Source: Calamus simplicifolius (taxonomy: Eukaryota; Streptophyta; Magnoliopsida; Arecales; Arecaceae). Taken from it: DNA of 64,000 nucleotides. Below are positions 48,240-58,140 of the stretch, piece after piece. Under the pieces are notes generated by a model. The model ran no database searches. It was given only the letters and a program-made list of their open reading frames with translations, and had not been told where the DNA came from. The stretch is from assembly GCA_900491605.1 (NCBI GenBank), contig UESW01005071.1:295632-359631 (forward strand). The letters are read 5' to 3'. The position numbers and the translations under genes are program-made. The first letter of the stretch is position 1. The number at the start of each line of letters is the position of its first letter.

Positions 48240-48430
48240 ACATAGAAACAAGTGCTAGCCAAGAAGGCTAGGGTTGTAAAAGGTCCCCTTGTACCTATAA
48301 ATAAGAAGACTAGCCCGGAAGGCTAGTGTATAAGGTCCCCTTGTACCCGTAAACAAGAAGACTAGCTCGGAAGACTAGTATGTAAGGCTTGTTTGTGTCC
48401 GTAAATAAGTTTGCTAGTCAGATCGGCTAG
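48240..48430. repeat. 50-60-bp tandem repeat in solo LTR B
   Basis: Three to four units carry AAGACTAGCYCGGAAGRCTAG, then TAAGGTCCCCTTGTACC. They lie just upstream of the U5 end. Confidence 0.8.
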
Positions 48431-48904
48431 TGGTGATCATGAAATTTCCAAGGAATTCTTGGGGAGTGGATGTAGGTGCAGGATTGGCACCGAACCACTA
48501 TAAATCTTTTGTGTATGATTGTGCTATCTATTTTGTTGCTTGCATATTATCTACTCCGCATTACACTTAATTTATTTATGAAAATATTTAAGTGCATATA
48601 CTTGCTAATTAGTCTATTAATTTTTAAAGAACCCAATTCATCCTTCCTTTTGGGTTGCTACATCTGAGCAACATCATCAAAGGCTTTTCAAAGTCCAGAT
48701 TAGAGATGATGTCTTTTTTTTTTGTTCTGCAGCAATAGAAATTGTCTTATGAGTGCGAAGAATCAAGGATACATCTTCCTTTAATAAAGGCAGATTGTGC
48801 TTGATTGGCTACTTGGTCAGCATTTTGTCTTCTTGGTCACATCTTTTAGTACTCTCGCCAGGATGTTCCAGACCATGGCAGTTTGAAATTACAATTTTCT
48901 TAAT

Positions 48905-49083
48905 GGAAAAGACTTGCTGCACCGTCCTTCGATGCAGCAAGTATGCACAGACCGTGCAAATTGACCGCACGGTGCGCAACAAGACCCATTAGGCCATTGC
49001 AGTATGCTGACACACATGAGCAGCCAATACGCGTGGCCAATACGCACTTGCTGCATCAAAGGGTGATGCAGCAAGACTTTTCC
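48905..49083. mobile_element. MULE-type MITE (179 bp)
   Basis: Terminal inverted repeats of about 36-40 bp: left GGAAAAGACTTGCTGCACCG; right on the minus strand GGAAAAGTCTTGCTGCATCA. Each arm itself holds a small hairpin (CTTGCTGCA...TGCAGCAAG). Flanks TTTTCTTAAT (48895-48904) and TTTTCTTGAT (49084-49093) match in 9 of 10 bases, the length expected for Mutator-like elements. No coding capacity. Confidence 0.8.
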
Positions 49084-49093
49084 TTTTCTTGAT

Positions 49094-49657
49094 AATGGAG
49101 AGGAAAAACAGAGAGAAAACAAGTAGATAGATATGGCAAAATTAACACACAGAAGATAAAGAAGTCCAATATGGAATACTGATAAAGATCACGTACAAAG
49201 TATGAAAAGAACAGAAGGCAGGAGTCCTATCTAAGCAATTAAAACTTCCAATGGATCCACTTTCTGATTCTCAAAGATGCCAGTCCGGGTGCCTGATTAT
49301 CCTCTAGCTCCTTGAAAATAACTGCTGATAGATTGCAGTTCCAGGATGAATCCATATGCCATGCTGAGTTCTACAATGCTATTGAATGCAACTGTTCCCT
49401 CTCGTGCAAAAATTGAGCTTGCCACCATTTCTTTCTTCCTTTTGTCCTCAAGTCTTCTGCTTCGCGAAGCTTTTTAGCCTTTCTTTCTGGAGCTGGCAAA
49501 GAAGAGGCAAACAAGAGAGTTCTCACTGGCACATCAAATAACCCAGGACTCTTTTTGGAGAAACATTAATCCCTGCCTAGAGATACGATCGAGGTAAGTT
49601 CATCATCATGGCTGACTCAGCCATGCCCTTGATCTTCATGGCTTGCACATAGCCAAT
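49094..49657. other. Unassigned stretch between MITE and solo LTR C
   Basis: On the minus strand a short coding-like run near 49420-49510 includes ERKAKKLREAEDLRTKGRKK, then stops. I do not recognise it; it could be another exon of the dead gene at 43.7-45.3 kb. Nothing else is supported. Confidence 0.3.
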
Positions 49658-49662
49658 ATTAC

Positions 49663-51137
49663 TGATATGACTGATCCCAGCACCGTCAGCCTGATATGAC
49701 TAATCCCAGCGCCGTCAGGAAAGATAACGGCAGCCGTCCCCTCACCCCCGGCACCCCCTCGGGGTCGGGGGTAGGGTCACCATCCCCTCGCCCCCGGCAC
49801 CCTCTCGGGTCGGGGGTAGGGTCACCATCCCCTCACCCCCGGCACCCCCTCGGGATCGGGGGTAGGGTCACCATCCCCTCACCCCCGGCACCCCCTCGGG
49901 ATCGGGGGTGGGGTCATCATCCCCTCACCCCCGGCACCTCCTCGGGGTCGGGGGTAGGGTCATCATCGCCGGGGGTGGGGTCATCATCCCCTCACCCCCG
50001 GCACCTCCTCGGGGTCGGGGGTAGGGTCACCATCCCCTCACCCCGGCACCCCCTCGGGATCGGGGGTAGGGTCACCATCCCCTCACCCCCGGCACCCCCT
50101 CGGGATCGGGGGTGGGGTCATCATCCCCTCACCCCCGGCACCCCCTCGGGGTCGGGGGTGGGGTCATCATCCCCTCACCCCCGGCACCCCCTCGGGGTCG
50201 GGGGTAGGGTCATCATCGCCGGGGGTGGGGTCATCATCCCCTCACCCCCGGCACCTCCTCGGGGTCGGGGGTAGGGGGTAGGGTCATCATCCCCTCACCC
50301 CCGGCACCCTCTCGGGGTCGGGGGTGGGGTCATCATCCCCTCACCCCCGGCACCCCCTCGGGGTCGGGGATAGGGTCATCATCCCCTCACCCCCGGCACC
50401 CCCTCGGGGTCGGGGGTAGGGTCATCATTCCTTAACCCCGGGCCCTCACCGGCCCCGGGATGAGTTATCATTCCCCATCTCCGATACCCCTTCGGGGTGG
50501 GGTCATCTGCGACCAACATGCGACAACTGCCACGGAGCGCGGTAACCTCCAGGTTGCACGGCGCTCGCGTGTAACTTTCAGTACATGACCATACCTTGCC
50601 GCAGCATACCTTTCGGTACTTCCGTGATTGTGCCCTGTTACGGAGGGCCATGCCTCATAACGAGGTTTGGCGCGTTGCATGCCCCTGTGTATGACCATAT
50701 CTTGCTACGGCATACGGCATGCTGCACTCTGTCCCATCAGCCGGCGGCGCGCACTGTCTACCTTCACGGCCACCAGACACGCGTGACGTCACATCAACGG
50801 GGGTACGGGGGATAGCTCCAGCACGTAAAGCTGCAGTACGAAAGCAATCTCTCCTAGACGAAAGAGGAGGTATTAGGACAATTATAAGAAGACGGGAATG
50901 CGCGGTAAGTGGGAGGGGAATTTTGGTTTTTCTGAGCTTTCTTCCTCCCAGCAAAAACCCTAACCGCCTCAGCTCCTCTTCGCTGGAGCGGTTCTTCGTC
51001 TGAACCCAAGCCACTAACTTGATCGTCGGAGGGTCCCCCACCGGAGCTTCCGGTCCTTGGGGACTTTTCTTGCAGGATTTCCAGGGGCGAGACGTCTGTT
51101 TTTCCCGACGTTCGTGGAAAGTGACTTGGCGTCATCA
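49663..51137 (+). mobile_element. Solo LTR C (1475 bp, gypsy-like) carrying a minisatellite
   Basis: It begins TGATATGACTGATCCCAGC and ends CTTGGCGTCATCA. A perfect 5-bp target duplication ATTAC lies at 49658-49662 and 51138-51142. The ends are imperfect inverted repeats (TGAT..GAC). The GC-rich 3' part with CGTCGGAGGGTCCCCCACCG resembles plant gypsy LTR U5, and TTATAAGAAGACGG near 50881 is a TATA candidate on the plus strand. No internal region is present. Confidence 0.88.
49738..50430 (+). repeat. 46-bp GC-rich minisatellite, about 14 full units
   Basis: The unit reads ATCCCCTCACCCCCGGCACC, then CCCTCGGGGTCGGGGGTAGGGTCATC. There are about 14 full units plus two 21-bp truncated units (ATCGCCGGGGGTGGGGTCATC) at about 49966 and 50216, and two decayed units to about 50505. 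The two truncated units sit in the same local order, implying block duplication. One strand is C-rich and the other G-rich, with strong hairpin or quadruplex potential. The long open frame across it is not a gene. Confidence 0.93.
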
Positions 51138-51201
51138 ATTACCATTCAATATCAGTCAAAAGAAAGAAAAAAGAAGCATTACATGTACCATTGGATAGTC
51201 A

Positions 51202-51379
51202 CACAGGAGACAATAATGCATATAAGCGGAGGGATAGGTGGATAAAAGCAACAGTATAATACAAGGTCCATAATCTTCATACTAGATCAGCACAGGAGAC
51301 AATAATGCATCTAAGAGGAGGGATAGGTGGATAAAAGCAACAGTATAATACAAGATCCATAATCTTAATACTAGATCTT
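51202..51379. repeat. 89-bp tandem duplication
   Basis: Two copies starting CACAGGAGACAATAATGCAT at 51202 and 51291 differ by a few bases (for example ATATAAGCGG versus ATCTAAGAGG). Confidence 0.88.
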
Positions 51380-53160
51380 GCAGCACCGGTGCGACACTGG
51401 TACAATATTTGTATGTTTGGCATGCGGGTCGGTTTGAAATACACTTTATATTGAATCTCAATTTGATATCCATATTGTACAATAAGTATGGTATGATAAG
51501 TTGAGTAAAATGCACCAATATGGCGTATCATGATATAATAGATCGGCCGTCTGAAAATCATGTAATAGTTCTAACTATTAATGAATATTCAATTTATTCA
51601 ATTTTCTACATATATTTAATATAATTCAATAATCTGCATTCCTATTTTGTTATTATTTTTTTCCAAATCTGCATTGCAGGTGCCTGTTCTCTAGGACATA
51701 GCTAAAATTATTTTTGCTTAAATAAATGCAAAGGAATGGAGGGGGGGGATAAAAAACTAAACACAGAGTAATTTGCCTGTGTTAAGACTGCATTTAATTA
51801 GCTTATTGATCCACTCCATGCACCTGCACTATTTAATCTTTTTCTCAAGATAACATTTAGAGTAATGCTCTACCGTCTGTGACTTCATTATAGTTGATCA
51901 TGCTGTCATCGAAATTTATGCACTGAACATCCGAATCGAAGAAGTGACAAGGTTTTGAGACCATTCAATAACTCATAATGCCAATGCCTGTACGTCCAAC
52001 TTCATTGCTGAACAATCAGTTACAACTCCATCATAAAATGGCGTTCTGTGCATAACATGAGTAACGATTAAACAAAAAATGAAATTAAATATACAAATAC
52101 ATCCATATGCACATCAATGCAAACCATTTCAAAGATACAATGATAAACTATTCTAGCTAAAATCAGCTGAAGGCTTGTTAACATATTCAGAAAATTAAAA
52201 AAAAAAAGAAAAGAAGCTAAGATACACCGAACAAAGTTAACAACAGGCAACTTCTACACGAATGCTTCCTGCTGCTGGTCTTATTGAATATTTCAGTTGC
52301 AAAATGTAATCACTAACTTGTATTGTTATCTTAGTCAGATAATCTAACACTATATCTTTCAATGGCAACAGGTGTCTGAATTTCCTAAGGTTCAATTCAG
52401 TCTCCTCAGGAATTAGAGGTCAACCATGGTGTTGAGCAACATCAGTGAGCAGGCATGTCAGGTCCACTGTTGACACCGAGCACGCACCATCACACCATCA
52501 GCAAGCAGGCATGTCAGGTCTATTATCTGTGCACAAATCGTGACAGTTCCTATTAATCATTGTTAAGTACCTTCACCAAGTATTCCTATCTTTTCATCCA
52601 CAGCCTTTAGACCTGCCAAACATATGCATTTGGTCTTCAATTTCAAATTGCAATAAACAATTTGGTTGATAAAGGAAAATTGTGCATGCATAGGCAGGGA
52701 AATTTCAAATCATGGCCATGGAAAATATTAGCTCTGGCAGAGAATCAACAATCCTATATTCATGATTCCATTAATTGTATTTCTAAAATATTTCCACAAT
52801 TTTTTCTATTTCACCTGCCTACTTGATCTATATATGATATTACTGTGTCTATTAGATTAAGATGCCAATAGAAAATTCAGTATGTCGCTGGCAGCGAACT
52901 TACCAGAAGATAATAGTAGCCTTTGCATGTGAATGCAGGATTTGCTGTACTGGATTTGCACACTGAGACTATGTGCATCTCTTGTACCGAGTGTAGGTAC
53001 TGGGTTATAAACCACAGCAACACTCAGCATGGAGAGTGCTAGTTGGGTGTTGGTACGGGTTTGGTACCAAGACTATAAACTGTGTCCATATATCTTGGTG
53101 CATAAAAGGCTGAATTTTGTGTGCTCACCTGAGTTTGCATTTTGTAACCTAAATCCTCAT
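51380..53160. other. Intergenic region downstream of FRS-B
   Basis: No gene is visible. The part near the FRS-B stop is its likely 3' UTR. A direct repeat GAGCAGGCATGTCAGGTC / CAAGCAGGCATGTCAGGTC is at about 52447 and 52502. A poly-G run is near 51740. Confidence 0.5.
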
Positions 53161-53163
53161 CTT

Positions 53164-53492
53164 CTACCCAGTCCTGCGGCCAGAATGTGTATTTGGCATC
53201 TGATCATCCTGCAATTTTATCACATTTATCAAATATCTGAACAAGTTTGCACTGAACATCAAGCATCATCTTCCTTTATAAAGAAGCATAAAAGCTATCA
53301 ATATAGAAACTATGAGAGGCAGAAAACCAAATAACTGCTTAAAAAAGAACCTGTAACATCTGTTGATAAATCCACTGCATCCTTGTCTGATTTCCCATAG
53401 TTTGATGGTCATACTGGCCCTGCAATTTGCAAAGAACATGCTAAGAGAACATGGATATCTAACACACCCACGTTTTGCAAACGTTTGAGCAG

Positions 53493-53556
<64 letters not shown>

Positions 53557-56500
53557 ATTAAGATATCCAATACAGACCTGCAGCAAATTGCTTGACTGCA
53601 ACCTTGTTTGATTGCCCATATGATGTTGGTGATTAACATGGATGCTGCAATGACTACCAAATGACAAGTCATCTGTGGTAACTTCTTCCTAACCAAAAAT
53701 TCCAGAACAAGATGAAATAAAAGGTAAATATAACATATATGAGATGTAAAAATATGAGATAGAGCATAAATATCACAAACCAATACCATTAGATCAATGC
53801 CTCCTTGTGTACCAATATGAGCATCAAGATGTGAAGCAAGTGGAGCAGATTGAAGCACATTGTTTTCATGGCCAATTAATGATGATCTTAAAAAATCCTG
53901 GTTATAAACCATTGAAAAGAAACCCATTCAAATCAATAAAAAAGTCTATCGGGAAATGAATAACACAGCTATCTATCATTATATTCATTATGGATGAATT
54001 AACCAAACATATTTAAAATGATATTTCATGGTGTATGTTATTTGCAGATGATATAGTATTGATTGATGAAACTAAATATGAAGTAAATGCTAAGTTAGAG
54101 ATTTGGAGAAAGGCTTTAAAATCTAAAGGTTTTAAGATTAGTTAAACTAAACTGAATACATGAAATGTAATTTTGTGGAAGCAGAAATACAAATGAAGAA
54201 ATAGTAAAGATTGCAAGCCAAGAGATACCAAGGAATGAAAAAAAAAAAGGTATTTGGGATCAATTATCCAGTAAGAAGTGAAATAGGTGAAGATATAAAT
54301 CATAGAGTTAAAACAGGGTGTGAAATAGGTGAAGATATGAATCATAAAGTTAAAACAGGATGGATTAAGTGGAGTACTTCGGGAGTATTGTATGATCGAT
54401 GCATCCCATTAAAATTGAAAGAAAAATTCTATAAAACCGCTATTAGGTCAGCTATGCTATATGAAACAAACTGTTGGGCAATACTGAAACATGTGAATAA
54501 ATTAAGTATAACAGAAATGCGCATGTTAAGATGGATATATGATAAAATTTTAAAAGATAGAATTAGATATGAACATATAAGAGAAATGATAGAAGTAGCT
54601 CCAATTGAAGATAAAATGAAAGAAAATCAATTATGATGATTTGGGCATATACAACGAAAACCTTTAGATGCTTCAGTTAGAAAGAGTAATCGTTTAACAA
54701 TCAATGATAAGGATTGAGATAGACGTAGACCTAAACTAACATGAACAAAAATAATTAAAAAAGATATAACTATTTATAATTTGAATATCGACTTAATCTT
54801 GAATAGAGCAAAATGAAGGAAGCAGATTCATGTAGCCAACCCCATATAGTTGGGAAAAGGCTTAAATGAGTTGAGTTGTGTTGAGCTATCTGTAAGTACC
54901 TGTTCCTTGCTTGATCGAACCAATGACTCCACTTGAGGTTCTCTTCCCTTTTTTGGTGGTCGACCTCTCCGCTTCAAATGCAAAGAGTTTAAATTCTTAT
55001 TGCCCTCAGATATGCCCAGTTGTGATACCAAAAGATTTTGAACATTTTCATTTGACTGAGTTTCAAAGGACAGAAGCATAGGTTGCCTGTCTGTGCACAA
55101 GCCATCATCTAAAAGAGACTTCTCCACCTCTTTTATTAACTTTAATGCAACATGGTACCTATCATCTGATATGAACCCTAGCTCAGCAAACTCAAGGCAA
55201 CGCATGGATAAATAATCATAGCGTTGCATTATATTATCAGCTAGCATGTCATGCGAAGGATGAGCAAGAGCATGTAATCGCTTATAATCTTTCTTCCAGC
55301 GATCGAGAATGTAATGAGATGGAATCTCAAACACTTGCTGCAACTTGAAAACAGATAGAGCATGTCTACACAAAATACCCCTGAACTGAAACGATCCACA
55401 AATGCATTGCACCTGAACTTTGTCTGAATCATAGAGAACCTCATGATCCTTCTTATCTGTCCTTTACCATCTTCCATATATGAACACTCTCTGACTTCAA
55501 AGGTAATGAGCGATCCATCAACCTTCATTGGTGAAACATCACAATACATAGTGGCTTTTAGCTCATCCTGAAATTTCCTGAACATATTAACAGTGTACAA
55601 TTTAGAAAGTTGTTCTTCCATATAAAATTTAGATATGGTAAGTGGAGTCTTATGAAATGACTCTGAGTCTGCTTGTGCCTCCTTTTTGTACTTACTTTGT
55701 AAGATCATCTCATATTTGCTAAGAAACTGCTTTATGGAAGTTCTTGGATATACATACCCATCAAAAAATGCAGTTACACTGTCACCACGTCGAGAATGGA
55801 CATTCCTGCCCAAAATGCATCTTTAAGATAAGCTGGTACCCATATGTTCCGATTTTCAAATAATGAGTTAAGCCATTCATTGCCTTCAAGTTCATGTTTC
55901 TCAATCATTTTTTTCCAATCTTCCTCAAATTCATTGACTCTTAAAGAGTCAAATACTATTTTTTTACAGCCTTCTTGACTGCTTTGAAGTCTGCAAAACC
56001 CCTTAATTTCTCTGGAATCTTTTTCATTACATGAAACATGCATAACCGATGTCTAACTCCAGGAAAAACCTCCACAACTGCACCCTGAATGGCTTTACAA
56101 TGGTCAGTGATTATAGCATTTGGATGACACCCCAACATACAAGTTAGGAATGCTTTAAATAACCAAATATAGGTCTCAATTGTTTCATCTGAAATTAAAC
56201 CACATCCCAACAGCATTGATTGTCCATGATGGTTCATACCAATGAACAAAACAAGAGGCGAATCATATTTTTCAGTTAAATAGGTTGTATCAAACGAAAT
56301 GACATCACCAAAGTATCGATATGCTACCCTAGATCTGGCATCAGCCCAAAACAAATTTCTCAAACGACTGTGCTTGTCCAAATCCACTAAATAAAAGAAA
56401 TTTGGATTCTTGTTCTGCATGCCTGCAAAAAAATGGTGAATAGCTTCATCATCTCCTTTCCCAAGCTTCAATCGCCCTATCTCATTAGAGTTTCTGAATT

Positions 56501-57258
56501 CCTTCTCAGACTGAATATTCCTATGTCCATTTGGTCGTGCAATAGGTACTTCTGCCATAGCATCAGTCATTTTTTTGTAACAGCTCAAGAAACGTGCTGT
56601 TGTCGGGCTGACTGGATGATTATGCTCAAGATTCGCTTCTGCCAAATGAAGCAACCCATCACCCCATAATTTCAATACAATCATCGCTTGGCAGTTCGTT
56701 TTTGCAGTCTGTCTAGCTTGGTAGCAGGCATCTTGTCGGCCCCGGCCTGCCCTGGAACATGCAAGTATCAACCTTCTACATACCCCAGATTTTGTAAACT
56801 GTGACTTTCTTACGGCTACTCCAAAGCCTACACGTAGAGCATATTGCTTATAGAAACTAGAAGCTTCATCATAAGATTTGAAAACCATCCCAACCCGAGG
56901 TGCCTTATCATCTCTTCCAACAGCCTTAGGATCCTTTTCAAGCTCGGTGGTATCCTTTTTCTCAACATCATGAATATTATATTCAACAGTGCTTATTTCT
57001 TTATCCTCACTCAGCAGGGATTCCTTGGTGGGGGATTCATCCAGCAGCTCCTAACAAAGGAAATGAACATTTATGTAAACAACTACAGTTGCATTAAAAA
57101 AAATTCAAAACTTCCAATTCAACTCAGAATACCATATACACCTGAGATGTTTTATCATCTACATGAGATGTGTGATTCCCATTCAGCTCAGTGTCCTTTC
57201 CTTCATTAACATCAGTACCAGCATCAAGTGACACTTCCCTTACAGAGTCACCTGCCAT
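53164..57258 (-). CDS. FAR1-related sequence (FRS) transcription factor, copy B
   Basis: Paralogue of the 26-30-kb gene. Coding exons on the minus strand: 57142-57258, 54900-57050, 53787-53897, 53578-53688, 53351-53419, 53164-53208, about 868 aa. The start MAGDSVREVS lies 3 nt after an acceptor, as in copy A. Domains: FAR1 DNA-binding region from about residue 94 (GMVFKSYDEA to LEHNHPVSP), MULE transposase-like domain (FDTTYLTEKYDSP, AIITDHCKAI), SWIM finger QCICGSFQFRGILCRHA (about residue 586), AT-hook-like KRRGRPPKKGR, then four short exons with QTRMQWIYQQMLQ. Three single-base losses break the main exon, at a T-run 55959-55965 (A-run on the coding strand), near 55795, and at 55463-55465. 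Together they restore the overall phase. Without them the gene is intact. The C-terminal exon is 45 nt versus 135 in copy A, so the basic tail is lost. One intron contains an RTE LINE. Confidence 0.9.
53495..53556. repeat. Compound CA/GA microsatellite in an FRS-B intron
   Basis: About 19 CA units followed by about 12 GA units lie in the 158-nt intron between the 53578 and 53419 exon edges. On the transcribed strand this is a TC/TG tract upstream of the acceptor. It is probably highly length-variable. Confidence 0.95.
53974..54883 (+). mobile_element. 5'-truncated RTE-type LINE in an FRS-B intron
   Basis: It is antisense to FRS-B. It encodes a reverse-transcriptase remnant with LFADDIVLIDE (about 54040-54075) and the downstream signature ITEMRMLRWIYDKILKDRIR followed by VAPIEDKM. 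The 3' end CCAACCCCATATAGTTGGG, then a GTTGAGTTGTGTTGAG tail, is typical of plant RTE elements. An 8-bp target duplication AGCTATCT lies at 53966-53973 and 54884-54891. The insertion lies a few bases downstream (minus strand) of the splice donor at 54899. Several stops make it inactive. Confidence 0.9.
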
Positions 57259-57897
57259 CCCCTGTAAAGGTAAAAAAGAAGAGATCCCATTGCCTCAAAT
57301 TATAAACTCTCCGAACCTATAGTACTTGGCTTGAAACATTAAGCTTTATTAGTTCAAAGGACTTGAGCATCCACGCTTCAAGAAAGAAGCAAACAAGAAT
57401 TTACTCAGTATTGCTAATTCTTTTTTTTCTTTTCTTTCAATGCTTCACATATATTGCCGAACAAGTGTAGCCTAACTCATCCAAGCATGATATCCACAAC
57501 ACCGCAATAACTCCATAGATGCAGGACGACAAAAAAAATCGACTCGCCAAATCTACAATCACAAAAGCTATTGATAGCTTTTACAAAGTTCCGGTCTTGA
57601 TCGTCGTCAATTGATTGCAAGAAAGTTCAGCTTAAATCGAAAAGAGAAGACAATTTCATATCAGAAAAGATGATACAAGATTCAGTATTCAATCCGGTCC
57701 TCATAATAAAAGACATCTAGGCTCCGAAAGTCCTATAAAAACCACACAATTTCTTGGAAAGAAACCTGAATTAGCGAATGAGTTCAAAAGCAGAAAAACC
57801 CTTATTTCCTTAAAAACCAATCAAAATCGAGTATATGGTGCCAAGACCTCAGTTCCGGAAATCAAAAGCTGGAAATGTAATGGGGGAGAGATCTGAC

Positions 57898-58140
57898 CAC
57901 GGAGTCCGGATCACGGCTCGAGACGCATGCGCTCTTCAACTCCGCTCTCTCTTTTCCTCCTTCGATCCTTGATGGGGTCCGGAGAATTCGGAATGAGCGG
58001 ATCGAGGGATAAGAACGAATCCAAATCTAGGGTTTTGGAAGCCGAGGAGGATGGAACAAGGGGAAACGAGAGAGTTCTAGGGTTTTCCACGGCGCGCAAG
58101 AGGGAACGGGGACGAGGATGGTGGAATGGGTTTTGACGGA
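57898..58140 (-). other. FRS-B 5' UTR exon
   Basis: The minus strand ends GACTCCGTG followed by the donor GTCAGATC at 57897, resembling the FRS-A upstream exon (shared GCCGTGA...CTCC...G pattern). It holds a 5-codon upstream frame, ATGCGTCTCGAGCCGTGA. The intron 57262-57897 contains no gene. The 5' boundary is approximate. Confidence 0.5.

Larger units (their letters stand above)
46555..48673 (+). mobile_element. Solo LTR B (2119 bp, SIRE/Maximus-like)
   Basis: It starts TGTTGGCCTTATATTGATTT and ends GGGTTGCTACATCTGAGCAACA. A perfect 5-bp target duplication TCATC lies at 46550-46554 and 48674-48678. The U5 side has GGATTGGCACCGAACCACTA, typical of SIRE/Maximus-type LTRs, and sets the plus orientation. 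It sits inside the L1 fragment, whose LDFEK motif and downstream reading resume on the two sides. No internal region remains. Confidence 0.9.
45850..48894 (-). mobile_element. L1-type LINE fragment, interrupted by solo LTR B
   Basis: On the minus strand, decayed reverse-transcriptase motifs run in order: QSAFIKG-like (about 48815), LDFEK (about 48690), then after the LTR a QGDPLSPLL-like region (about 46350), QYDDDT (the catalytic YxDD region, about 46275), LAGWKGKLFSIGGR (about 46005) and FWKDTWLGNIRL (about 45900). The order and motifs fit plant L1 ORF2. Frameshifts and stops are frequent. A 25-bp internal duplication (CTGCTTTGGCATAGGAAA twice) is at about 46427-46472. Confidence 0.8.

Noticed and set aside
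49696..50274. 192-codon open frame through the GC-rich region
   Set aside because: It is an artefact of a 46-bp minisatellite that lacks stop codons; the proline/glycine/serine repeats follow the DNA repeat and the frame cycles between units.
49738..50430. Possible CRISPR-like direct repeat array
   Set aside because: Units are contiguous without spacers, sit in an LTR of a plant genome and have no associated genes.
43959..51137. The three LTRs as paired ends of one retrotransposon
   Set aside because: Their sequences are unrelated, and each has its own perfect 5-bp duplication on both sides, so each is a separate solo LTR.
53409..53927. 172-codon frame on the minus strand as one exon
   Set aside because: It reads through two introns and a CA/GA microsatellite; the true exons 53787-53897 and 53578-53688 are defined by GT-AG sites and by the matching FRS-A exons.
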